From Kitasatospora paranensis (lineage in GTDB: Bacteria > Actinomycetota > Actinomycetes > Streptomycetales > Streptomycetaceae), in assembly GCF_039544005.1 (NCBI RefSeq), contig NZ_BAABKV010000001.1, forward strand, positions 1,798,001 to 1,862,000: a DNA stretch of 64,000 bases. Reading direction: 5' to 3'. Both the position numbers and the translations under genes were made by a program. This document shows, piece after piece, positions 24,832 to 32,498 of the stretch (its first letter is position 1; every line of letters begins with the position of its first letter). The notes below the pieces were generated by a model, which was given only the letters and a program-made list of their open reading frames with translations, did no database searches and was not told where the DNA came from.

Positions 24832-26124
24832 GTGGACGCCGAGACCGCTCAGCCCGCCACCCCGGCCGACCAGGCCGCCGAGCAGCCCGCCCCCAGCCGG
24901 CGCGCCCTCATCGGCTGGGCCGGTGCCGGCCTGGCCCTGGGCGCGGCCGCGGCCGGGTCGGTCGCCGCCGCCACCATGAAGGAGGACGGCGCCGCCGCGC
25001 CGGCCGTCGACTCGACCGCGGACATCGCCTTCTACGGCGACCACCAGTCCGGGATCGCGACGCCCGTCCAGGACCGGCTGCACTTCGCCGCCTTCGACGT
25101 CGCCACGAACGACCGCGCCGCGCTGGTCGCGATGCTGAAGGAGTGGACGAAGGCCGCCGCCGCGATGACCGGCGGCCGCGAGGTCGGGGCCGGCGCCACC
25201 GGCGGCGTCCCGCAGGCCCCGCCGGACGACACCGGTGAGGCGCTCGGCCTGCCCGCCTCCCGGCTGACGCTGACCATCGGCTTCGGTCCGACGCTGTTCG
25301 AGAAGGACGGTGTCGACCGTTTCGGCCTCAAGGCGCGGCGCCCGGAGGCGCTGATCGACCTGCCGAAGTTCCGCGGCGACCGGCTGGAGGACGGCCGGGT
25401 CGGCGGCGACATCTGCATCCAGGCCTGCGCGGACGACCCGCAGGTCGCGGTGCACGCCATCCGCAACCTGGCCCGGATCGGCATGGGCGTGGTCAACGTC
25501 CGCTGGTCGCAGCTCGGTTTCGGCAAGACCTCCTCCACCACGCCCGAGGCACAGACCCCGCGCAACCTGATGGGCTTCAAGGACGGCACCCACAACATCG
25601 CGGGCTCCGACACCGCGAAGCTCGCCGACCACGTCTGGGTCGCCCCCGGCGACGGCCCGGAGTGGATGACCGGCGGCTCGTACCTGGTGTCGCGGCGGAT
25701 CCGGATGACCATCGAGGCCTGGGACCGCACCTCGCTCAAGGAGCAGGAGGACGTCTTCGGCCGCACCAAGGGCGAGGGCGCGCCGTACGGCAAGCAGAAG
25801 GAGCGGGACACCCCGGACCTCTCGGCGATGCCGCAGGACTCCCACGTGCGCCTCGCCCACCCGGACAGCAACAACGGGCTGATGATCCTGCGCCGCGGCT
25901 TCTCCTTCACCGACGGTTCGGACGGCCTCGGCCGCCTGGACGCCGGCCTGTTCTTCCTCGCGTACCAGCGCGACACCCGCAAGGCGTTCGTGCCGCTGCA
26001 GACCAAGCTCGCGGCCAACGACAAGCTGAACGAGTACATCACGCACGTCGGCTCCGCCCACTTCGCGTGCCCGCCCGGTGTCCGCAAGCCCGGCGAATGG
26101 TGGGGCCAGGCCCTGTTCGGCTGA
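24832..26124 (+). CDS. efeB: EfeB deferrochelatase/DyP-type peroxidase, Tat-exported
   Basis: A 430-residue dye-decolourising peroxidase of the EfeB class. A twin-arginine signal (PSRRALIGWAGAGLALGAAA) directs folded export. The DyP GxxDG motif is GFKDGTHN. The haem-proximal His is in DSHVRLAHP, and the distal Arg is in MILRRGFSF. GTG 24832 is chosen because GAGGAA is 4 nt upstream; a GTG at 24820 would overlap that site. EfeB oxidises ferrous iron and can release iron from haem outside the membrane. It lies 84 bp after efeO and 39 bp before efeU. Confidence 0.92.
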   Translation: MDAETAQPATPADQAAEQPAPSRRALIGWAGAGLALGAAAAGSVAAATMKEDGAAAPAVDSTADIAFYGDHQSGIATPVQDRLHFAAFDVATNDRAALVAMLKEWTKAAAAMTGGREVGAGATGGVPQAPPDDTGEALGLPASRLTLTIGFGPTLFEKDGVDRFGLKARRPEALIDLPKFRGDRLEDGRVGGDICIQACADDPQVAVHAIRNLARIGMGVVNVRWSQLGFGKTSSTTPEAQTPRNLMGFKDGTHNIAGSDTAKLADHVWVAPGDGPEWMTGGSYLVSRRIRMTIEAWDRTSLKEQEDVFGRTKGEGAPYGKQKERDTPDLSAMPQDSHVRLAHPDSNNGLMILRRGFSFTDGSDGLGRLDAGLFFLAYQRDTRKAFVPLQTKLAANDKLNEYITHVGSAHFACPPGVRKPGEWWGQALFG

Positions 26125-26163
26125 CCTCCCGACCCCGTACCACCTCCGACCCCAGGAGCCCCC

Positions 26164-27018
26164 GTGTTCGGCAACTACCTGATCGGCCTGCGTGAGGGCC
26201 TCGAAGCCAGCCTCGTCGTCTGCATCCTGATCGCCTACCTGGTCAAGACCGGTCGGCGGGACAGGCTCGCCCCCGTGTGGGGCGGCATCGCCGCGGCCGT
26301 CGTGCTCTCGATGGCCTTCGGCGCCGTGCTGCAGTACGGCTCGACGCAGATGGACTTCGAGTCGCAGGAGGCGCTCGGCGGCTCGCTGTCGGTCATCGCG
26401 GTCGGGCTGGTCACCTGGATGGTCTTCTGGATGCGCCGCACGGCACGCCACCTGAAGACCGAACTGCACGGCAAGCTGGACGCGGCGCTCGCCATGGGCA
26501 CCTTCGCCCTGGTGCTGACGGCGTTCCTCGCCGTGGGCCGCGAGGGTCTGGAGACGGCGCTGTTCATCTGGACGGCCGTGCAGGCCACCAGCGACGGGGT
26601 CCGCCCGCTGGTCGGCGCCGTCCTCGGCCTGCTGACCTCGGTGGTGCTGGGCTGGCTGTTCTACCGCGGCGCGCTGAAGATCAACCTGGCGAAGTTCTTC
26701 ACCTGGACGGGCGCGATGCTGGTCGTCGTCGCCGCGGGCGTGCTCGCCTACGGCGTGCACGACCTCCAGGAGGCCGGCTGGATCCCCGGCCTGCACGACG
26801 TGCTGTTCGACATCTCCAGCACCATCCCGAAGGACAGCTGGTACGGCACCCTGCTGAAGGGCGTCTTCAACTTCCAGCCGGACCCGACCGCGCTCCAGGT
26901 GATCGTCTGGGTGCTCTACCTGGCGCCCACCCTGGCGCTGTTCCTGCGGCGCTCCGGCGGCTCGACCGCGCCGAAGCCGGCCGCACCCGTCCAGCCCGCC
27001 GGGACACCGTCGGCCTGA
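26164..27018 (+). CDS. efeU: EfeU iron permease (FTR1 family)
   Basis: A 284-residue FTR1-type permease with seven hydrophobic segments. Both iron-binding REGLE motifs are present: GLREGLEASLVV in the first helix and VGREGLETALFI in the fourth. The late loop HDLQEAGWIPG also matches the family. It completes the efe system, taking oxidised iron across the membrane. The order O-B-U differs from the E. coli U-O-B order and is common in streptomycetes. GTG 26164 follows AGGAG. A strong hairpin lies just after the stop. Confidence 0.93.
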   Translation: MFGNYLIGLREGLEASLVVCILIAYLVKTGRRDRLAPVWGGIAAAVVLSMAFGAVLQYGSTQMDFESQEALGGSLSVIAVGLVTWMVFWMRRTARHLKTELHGKLDAALAMGTFALVLTAFLAVGREGLETALFIWTAVQATSDGVRPLVGAVLGLLTSVVLGWLFYRGALKINLAKFFTWTGAMLVVVAAGVLAYGVHDLQEAGWIPGLHDVLFDISSTIPKDSWYGTLLKGVFNFQPDPTALQVIVWVLYLAPTLALFLRRSGGSTAPKPAAPVQPAGTPSA

Positions 27019-27031
27019 TGCCCGATCCGCC

Positions 27032-27071
27032 CCGAGGCCCCCGCCGTCCGACCGGACGGCGGGGGCCTCGG
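27032..27071. terminator. Bidirectional hairpin terminator after efeU
   Basis: A perfect 18-bp stem (27032-27049 with 27054-27071) has a GACC loop. It starts with CCGAGGCCCCCGCCG and is placed between efeU and the convergent dehydrogenase hybrid. Confidence 0.75.
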
Positions 27072-27120
27072 CGTCGGTGCGGCCGGCGGAAGCCTCCGGG
27101 GAGCGCGCGGCCGGTGGGCC

Positions 27121-27798
27121 CTATCCGTCGAAGACCACCAGGGAGCGGCCGCCGCGGCCGGCCGTCATCCGCTCGAAGGCGGCCGGGATGTCCGCCAGCC
27201 CGATCCGGTCGGTGATCAGCGCGTCCAGGTCGAGGCGCCCGGAGCGGACGTGGCCGGCCAGGACGGGCACCGACTCGACGGGGTCGCAGTTGCCGAAGAC
27301 ACAGGCGGTCAGCGTCCGGGCGTAGTGGAAGAGCTCCAGCGCCGAGAAGGACACCTCGTCCTCCTTGCCGCCGATGCCGACCACGGTGGTGCGGCCGCCG
27401 CGGCGGGTCGCCGACCAGGCGGAGCGGATCGCGGCGCCCCGCCCGACGCATTCGAAGGCGTGGTCGGCGCCGAGGCCGCCGGTGAGCTCCCGGACGGCCT
27501 TCGGTGTCCGGTCGTCCGCGATCAGGAAGTCGGTCGCGCCGTGCTGCCGGGCCAGCTCCTCCTTGCCGGGCGCGACGTCGACGGCGATGATCCGCCCGGC
27601 GCCGGCGATCCGCGCGGCCTGCAGGACGGCCAGTCCGATCCCGCCGAGCCCGTACACCACCTGGTCGACCTCGGCGGGGGTGCCGGCGGGGACGGTGGCG
27701 ATGACCTGCTCGGTGGCGGGGTCGACGACGGCGATGGTGTCCGGCCCGGCGGCCGGCCGCCAGCGTCCGCCGATGCAGTGGTCCGCGTGCTGCTGCAC
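27121..27798 (-). CDS. Hybrid ORF: aldehyde dehydrogenase N-terminus joined to zinc alcohol dehydrogenase C-terminus
   Basis: A 225-residue open frame made of two unrelated parts. Residues 1-47 (HCIGGRWRPAAGPDTIAVVD, PATEQVIATVPAGTPAEVDQ) are the start of an NAD-dependent aldehyde dehydrogenase. From about residue 48, VYGLGGIGLAVLQAARIAGA, DHAFECVGRG and FGNCDPVESVPVLAGHV are the Rossmann and C-terminal half of a zinc alcohol dehydrogenase. The ALDH catalytic Cys/Glu and the ADH zinc-binding half are both missing, so it is very unlikely to be active. The aldehyde dehydrogenase start (GTG with GAGGAG 7 nt upstream) is intact. An in-frame deletion between two adjacent genes explains it, with the junction near 27657. 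Confidence 0.85.
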   Translation of the reverse strand: MQQHADHCIGGRWRPAAGPDTIAVVDPATEQVIATVPAGTPAEVDQVVYGLGGIGLAVLQAARIAGAGRIIAVDVAPGKEELARQHGATDFLIADDRTPKAVRELTGGLGADHAFECVGRGAAIRSAWSATRRGGRTTVVGIGGKEDEVSFSALELFHYARTLTACVFGNCDPVESVPVLAGHVRSGRLDLDALITDRIGLADIPAAFERMTAGRGGRSLVVFDG

Positions 27799-27852
27799 GT
27801 GCCGCTCCTCATGTCCGCTGATGGTCCGGTGGTGGTCCGGTGACGGTCGGGG

Positions 27853-27884
27853 CTACCCGTCAGTAAACTAGCAGTGGTAGTCAA
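27853..27884. promoter_or_regulatory. AT-richer dyad between the hybrid dehydrogenase and TetR genes
   Basis: CTACC (27853-27857) and GGTAG (27876-27880) enclose AACTAGCAGTGGTAGT with its own ACTA/TAGT arms. This is a likely operator for the divergent TetR-family regulator, by position and symmetry only. Confidence 0.4.
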
Positions 27885-28050
27885 CGGGGTCGGCGGCCTC
27901 GTCCGCAGGGGGTGCGTCACGTTCCGGGCGGCGCCGCGGCGCGACGGGCGCCCGGTGGCGGGCGGACGCGGCACGAGCGGAGGGGCGGCCCGGCGGCACC
28001 GTCCACGGCCCCGGGGTTCCGGCTTGGGAAAGGTCGCCCCGGGCCGGTCG

Positions 28051-28066
28051 AACAGCCTGTTATGTT
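28051..28066 (+). promoter_or_regulatory. Dyad and -10 box of the TetR gene
   Basis: AACAG-C-CTGTT (28051-28061) overlaps the -10-like TATGTT (28061-28066), which ends 6 nt before the ATG at 28073. This fits a leaderless, self-repressed TetR gene. Confidence 0.5.
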
Positions 28067-28072
28067 GGCCCC

Positions 28073-28663
28073 ATGGACGCTCGATCAGCACTCGCCGACG
28101 CCCCTTCGCGCAGGTCAGCGGCGCGCGAGCGGCTGCTGGAGACGGCGTCCGGGCTGTTCTACGCCGAGGGCGTCCAGGCTGTCGGCGTCGACCGGCTGAT
28201 CACCGCGGCCGGCGTCACCAAGGCGACCTTCTACCGCCACTTCCCCGGCAAGGACGAACTCGTCCTCGCCTACATCCAGCAGCGCGACCGGGACGTCCGG
28301 GCACGGTTCGCCGCCGCCGGCGCCGCGGCCCGCGACCCGCGCGGCGTCCTCGACCTGCTGGTCGGGACACTGGCCGAGGAGATCTGCGGTCCGGGCTTCC
28401 GGGGCTGCCCGTTCATCAACACCGCCGCCGAGTACCCCGATCCGGCGCACCCCGTCCGGCAGGCCGTCGCCGAGCACCGCCGCTGGTTCCGCGCCGCACT
28501 GGCCGACCTGGCCGCCGGCTGCGGCCACCCCGACCCGGAGACCGCCGCCGGCATCCTGGTCCTGCTGCGCGACGGCAGCATGGTCGCCGGGAACCTCGAC
28601 GGCGGGGCCGCCCGGGAACACCTGCGCAGCGCGGTCGCCGCCCTGGTCGGCCCGGCCGGCTGA
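28073..28663 (+). CDS. TetR-family transcriptional regulator
   Basis: A 196-residue TetR regulator. The N-terminal HTH (about 15-62) reads RERLLETASGLFYAEGVQAV, GVDRLITAAGVTKATFYRHF. The ligand domain includes GCPFINTAAEYPDPAHPVR, a pattern seen in TetR proteins of the YxaF/AcrR-like group. It probably controlled the aldehyde/alcohol dehydrogenase genes now reduced to a hybrid ORF on the other strand. No ribosome site is present and a TATGTT box lies 6 nt before the ATG. Confidence 0.87.
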   Translation: MDARSALADAPSRRSAARERLLETASGLFYAEGVQAVGVDRLITAAGVTKATFYRHFPGKDELVLAYIQQRDRDVRARFAAAGAAARDPRGVLDLLVGTLAEEICGPGFRGCPFINTAAEYPDPAHPVRQAVAEHRRWFRAALADLAAGCGHPDPETAAGILVLLRDGSMVAGNLDGGAAREHLRSAVAALVGPAG

Positions 28664-28820
28664 CCCGCCCGTCCCGCCTGCCCGTCCCGCCCGCCAGGGC
28701 GGTCCGCCGAGCCTGCCACGCGGGGAGCGGCCGGGACGAACACGGGGACACCGGCGGCCCGGTGGCGGCGCCGCGCTAGGGTGCTCCGCACGCCCTGCCG
28801 CCGACGCCAGGAGAACCACC

Positions 28821-29929
28821 GTGGTGCCCGAGCCGACCGACCGACCGCTGGACGCGCCCACCGACCGACCGCCCACCGACCGACCGCGCACCGACCGACC
28901 CGGCGCCGGGCGGCGCCCGGTGATCGCCGTCCTCGGCGCCGGCAGCATCGGCTGCCACCTCGGCGGCCTGCTCTCCGCCGTCGCGGACGTCACCCTGGTC
29001 GGACGGCCCGCCGCGATGGAGATCCTGCGCGCACACGGCCTCACCCTCACCGGCGGCGGCCGTCCCACCCGCCGCATACCGGCCGACCGGCTGCGCCTGG
29101 CCACGTCGCCCGAGGCCCTGCGCGACGCGGACCTGGTGCTGGTGACGGTCAAGTCGGGCGGGACGACCGGGGCCGGCCAGGACCTCGCCGGCCGGCTCTC
29201 CCCGGCGCGGCGGTGATCAGCCTGCAGAACGGCCTGCACAACCCGGCGCAGCTGCGGGCCGCGGTCGGCGACGCGCACCCGGTGGTCGCCGGGATGGTCC
29301 CGTACAACGTGCTGCAGACCGCGCCCGGCGTCTTCCACCAGGGCTCGGGCGGGGCCCTGATGATCGACGACCAGCCTGCCGGGATCGCGCTGGCGGAGGC
29401 CGCCGAACAGGCCGGGCTGGCGATCGAGCGCCGCGCCGACATGCGCGAGGTGCAGCACGGCAAGCTGTTGATGAACCTGAACAACGCGATCAACGCGCTG
29501 TCCGGCCTGCCGCTGCGCGAGGAGCTCGGCTCGCGCGCCTACCGGCGCTGCCTGGCGCTGTGTCAGCGGGAGGCGCTGGCGGCGATGCGGGCGGACGGGG
29601 TCCGCCCGGCACGGCTGGGGGCGCTGCCGACCGCGCTGATGCCCAGGCTGCTGGCCCTGCCGGACGGGGTCTTCCGGCGGCTGGCGGCGGCAGCGCTGCA
29701 GGTGGACGCCGAGGCGCGGTCGTCGACCTGGGAGGATCTGCAGCGCGGCCGGCGGACGGAGATCGACAGCCTCCAGGGCGAGGTGGTCGCGATGGCGGCG
29801 CGGCACGGGCTGGCGGCCCCGGCGAACGCCCGGCTGATCGAGCTCGTCCGGGCGGCCGAGGAGTCCGGCCCCGCGGCCCGCACCTGGGCCGGCCCCGAGC
29901 TGCTCGCCGAGCTGACGGCGGCCCGTTGA
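28821..29929 (+). CDS. 2-dehydropantoate 2-reductase family protein (frameshifted in this assembly)
   Basis: GTG 28821 has AGGAGA 7 nt upstream. After a Thr-Asp-Arg-Pro repeat tail (about 1-32), the NADP loop reads VIAVLGAGSIGCHLGGLLSA. The frame breaks at the GG at 29204-29205. One added G gives LSPGAAVISLQNGLHNP, matching the family. The C-terminal domain has KLLMNLNNAINALSGLPLRE and a long helical region. The repaired length is about 369 residues. Ketopantoate reductase makes pantoate for coenzyme A, but the paralogues are diverse and the substrate here is uncertain. Confidence 0.8.
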
Positions 29930-29994
29930 CGGCCACCGGCCGGAAACCGCCCCCAAAGACGAGTCCAGGATTCGCATTAGATAGTCTTCCGGTC

Positions 29995-30444
29995 GTGAGG
30001 CTGACCAAGAGCACCGACATCGCCCTGCGCATCGCCATGCGGCTGGCCGTGCTGGACGAGGCGTCCAACCCGACCACCCGCGAGGTCGCGGCGGCGATGG
30101 ACGTGCCGTACACGCACGCGGCCAAGGTGGTCAGCCGACTCCAGCACCTCGGCGTGGTGGAGGCCCGGCGGGGCCGCAGCGGCGGCCTCGCGCTCACCCT
30201 GGCCGGCCGGACGGGCTCGCTGGGTGCGCTGGTCCGGGAGTTGGAGGGGGTCGGTGACGTGGTGGGCTGCGAGGACGATCCGCCGTGCCCGCTGCGGGCC
30301 GCCTGCCGGCTGCGCGGCGCGCTGCGCAGCGCCCAGGAGGCGTTCTTCGCGGCACTCGACCCGCTCTGCGTCGACGACCTGGTCGCCTCGCCGACCGGCC
30401 CCGTGCTGCTCGGACTGCCCGTCCGCCCGACCGCCCGGGAGTGA
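29995..30444 (+). CDS. Rrf2-family regulator, NsrR-like
   Basis: A 149-residue Rrf2-type regulator starting VRLTKSTDIALRIAMRLAVL. The winged helix reads TTREVAAAMDVPYTHAAKVV, SRLQHLGVVEARRGRSGGLA. Three cysteines in VGCEDDPPCPLRAACRL have the spacing of NsrR iron-sulfur ligands. NsrR senses nitric oxide and represses flavohemoglobin, and hmp lies 83 bp downstream on the same strand, which supports the call. TAGTCT (29982-29987) ends 7 nt before the GTG and no ribosome site is present, so it is probably leaderless. Confidence 0.82.
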   Translation: MRLTKSTDIALRIAMRLAVLDEASNPTTREVAAAMDVPYTHAAKVVSRLQHLGVVEARRGRSGGLALTLAGRTGSLGALVRELEGVGDVVGCEDDPPCPLRAACRLRGALRSAQEAFFAALDPLCVDDLVASPTGPVLLGLPVRPTARE

Positions 30445-30527
30445 TCCCGGGCCGCACCGGCCGGACCTGCGGCCGATTGCCGCGCACAGCCAAAAATACG
30501 AAGATCACATACCAATTAGGAGCTCCG

Positions 30528-31718
30528 ATGCTGTCCCCGCAGAACCTCCCGGTCGTCGAGGCCACCCTGCCGGTCGTCGGCGGTGCCGTCGGCGAGATCA
30601 CCGCGCGCTTCTACGAGCGGCTCTTCGAGGCCCACCCCGAGCTGCTGCGGGACCTCTTCAACCGGGGCAACCAGGCCAACGGCAGCCAGCGCCAGGCCCT
30701 GGCCGGATCGATAGCGGCGTTCGCCACCGCGCTGGTCGCACACTCCGAGGTGCGCCCGGACGCCATGCTCGCCCGGATCGCCCACAAGCACGCCTCGCTC
30801 GGCATCGCCCCCGAGCAGTACCAGGTGGTGCACGAGCACCTGTTCGCCGCGATCGTCGAGGTGCTCGGCGACGCCGTCACCCCCGAGGTCGCGGCCGCCT
30901 GGGACGAGGTCTACTGGCTGATGGCGCACGCCCTGATCGCCCTGGAGAGCGACCTGTACGCGCAGGCCGGCTCCGCTCCCGGCGAGGCCCGGCGCCCGTA
31001 CACCGTGGTCGCCCGGATCCCGGAGACCGCCGATGTCGCGACCTTCGTCGTCCGCCCGGCCGACGGCAGCCCGGTGCCCGCCGTCCGGCCCGGCCAGTAC
31101 GTCTCCGTGGAGGTCGAACTCCCGGACGGCGCCCGGCAGATCCGTCAGTACAGCCTGACCGGGCAGCTCGACGGCGCGCTTTCCTTCGCGGTCAAGCGGG
31201 TGGCGGGCGCGCCCGCCGGGGAGGTCTCCCACCACCTGCACGACCGGGTCGGCAGCGGCGACACCCTCCGGATCAGCCCTCCGTTCGGCGACGTCGTGCT
31301 CGCCGACGGGGAGGGGCCGCTGCTGCTCGCCTCGGCCGGTATCGGCTGCACCCCGATGATCGGCATGCTCGCCCACCTGGCCGCCACCGGCGCCACCCGC
31401 CGCGTCGTCGCCGTGCACGGCGACCGCGACCCGGGGAGCCACGCCTTCCGGGAGGACCTGCACCAGCTCGTCGGCAAGCTCCCGGACGCCGAGGCCCACG
31501 TCTTCTACGAGCAGGCCGCCGACGACCTGCCGGCCGACCGGACCGGCCTGGTGGAGCTGTCCGGCATCGACGTGCCGGCCGGCGCCACCGCCTACCTGTG
31601 CGGCCCGGTGCCGTTCCTGCGCTCGGTGCGCGGACAGCTGATCGCGGCGGGCATCCGCCCCGCCGACATCCACTACGAGGTGTTCGGGCCGGACCTCTGG
31701 CTCGGCGCGGAGGGCTGA
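30528..31718 (+). CDS. hmp: Flavohemoglobin, nitric oxide dioxygenase
   Basis: A 396-residue flavohemoglobin. The globin domain (1-138) has the proximal His in ARIAHKHASLGIAPEQY. The FAD domain carries RQYSLTG, and the NAD domain carries ASAGIGCTPMIGML and CGPVPF. It converts nitric oxide to nitrate using NADH, FAD and haem. AGGAG is 6 nt before the ATG. The upstream 83 bp is AT-rich for this genome (AAAAATACGAAGATCACATA), a likely promoter/operator for the adjacent NsrR-like regulator, although a precise site is not clear. Confidence 0.93.
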   Translation: MLSPQNLPVVEATLPVVGGAVGEITARFYERLFEAHPELLRDLFNRGNQANGSQRQALAGSIAAFATALVAHSEVRPDAMLARIAHKHASLGIAPEQYQVVHEHLFAAIVEVLGDAVTPEVAAAWDEVYWLMAHALIALESDLYAQAGSAPGEARRPYTVVARIPETADVATFVVRPADGSPVPAVRPGQYVSVEVELPDGARQIRQYSLTGQLDGALSFAVKRVAGAPAGEVSHHLHDRVGSGDTLRISPPFGDVVLADGEGPLLLASAGIGCTPMIGMLAHLAATGATRRVVAVHGDRDPGSHAFREDLHQLVGKLPDAEAHVFYEQAADDLPADRTGLVELSGIDVPAGATAYLCGPVPFLRSVRGQLIAAGIRPADIHYEVFGPDLWLGAEG

Positions 31719-31754
31719 CGCCCCCGACCGCGTCCACAGGGGCCGGGCCGGCGG

Positions 31755-32267
31755 TCAGCCGCCGATCCGGCCCTCCAACTGCCCGAGCAGCTCCGCCAGC
31801 CGGCCGGCCAGCTCGCCGTGGCGCTCCCCGGTGAGCCCGGCGAGCACCGTGCGCTCGAAGGCCAGTTGGTCCGGCAGGATCCGGTCGACCAGGCCGCGAC
31901 CGGCGTCCGTCAGCCGCAGGTGCGCCACCCGGCGGTCCCGGGTGTCCGCCCGCCGCTCGACGAGGCCGCGGTCCTGGAGCTGCCGCAGCCGCTTGGTGAC
32001 GGCCGCCCCGGAGGAGAAGGTCTCCCGCGCCAGTTCGCCGGGCGTCAGCTCGTGCCCGGTGCGGCGCAGCGCACCGAGCAGGTCGAACTCCGGGCGGGTG
32101 AGCCCGGCCCGGCGCAGCGGTGCGTCCTCGGCCTGCTGGAGCAGCGCGGCACAGCGGTTGATCCGGCCGATGATCTCCATCGGCCCGGTGTCCAGGTGGG
32201 GGTGGATGCCGCGCCACTGCGCGACGACGGCCGCCACCGTGTCCGTCGGCGCCACCGACTCCGTCAT
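31755..32267 (-). CDS. MarR-family transcriptional regulator
   Basis: A 170-residue MarR regulator. The winged helix (about 65-120) reads LTPGELARETFSSGAAVTKR, LRQLQDRGLVERRADTRDRR and VAHLRLTDAGRGL, with SSGAAVTKRL as recognition helix. The start codon at 32267 lies at the edge of a 65-bp tandem duplication that copies it, so extra ATGs occur upstream out of frame. It follows the FUSC transporter gene on the same strand by 231 bp and may regulate it. It is convergent with hmp. Confidence 0.85.
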   Translation of the reverse strand: MTESVAPTDTVAAVVAQWRGIHPHLDTGPMEIIGRINRCAALLQQAEDAPLRRAGLTRPEFDLLGALRRTGHELTPGELARETFSSGAAVTKRLRQLQDRGLVERRADTRDRRVAHLRLTDAGRGLVDRILPDQLAFERTVLAGLTGERHGELAGRLAELLGQLEGRIGG

Positions 32268-32470
32268 GCCTGCCGCCCCGTTCTGCGTGCTGTCCTGCCC
32301 GCCGTACTGTGTGCCGAGCTGCGTGCCGTCATGCCTGCCGCCCCGTTCTGCGTGCTGTCCTGCCCGCCGTACTGTGTGCCGAGCTGCGTGCCGTCATGCC
32401 TGCCCTGCCGCGTGCCGTGCTGCGTGCCGTCATGCCTGCCCTGCCGCGTGCTGTCCTGCCGCCTGCCGCG
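32261..32470. repeat. 65-bp tandem repeat with 36-bp partial copies at the MarR 5' end
   Basis: Two full 65-bp copies (32261-32325 and 32326-32390) each begin CCGTCATGCCTGCCGCCCCG. Shorter units starting at 32391 and 32427 follow, about 36 bp apart. Internally the array consists of degenerate 12-bp CTGCGTGCCG-type units. The first copy contains the MarR start codon. 65 is not a multiple of three, so the copies do not extend the reading frame. Confidence 0.85.
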
Positions 32471-32498
32471 GTCCGGCGGCCGGGTGGCCGCCCGGGTC

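Noticed and set aside
23560..26796. Very long open frame (over 1000 codons) on the minus strand opposite efeO-efeB-efeU
   Set aside because: It is the antisense shadow of three well-supported genes in GC-rich DNA, with low-complexity composition and no family motifs. Similar shadows at 418-2631, 36088-38838 and 42393-45035 were rejected for the same reason.
32261..32470. CRISPR-like array
   Set aside because: The repeats are directly adjacent with no unique spacers, unequal unit lengths (65 and about 36 bp), and no cas genes nearby.
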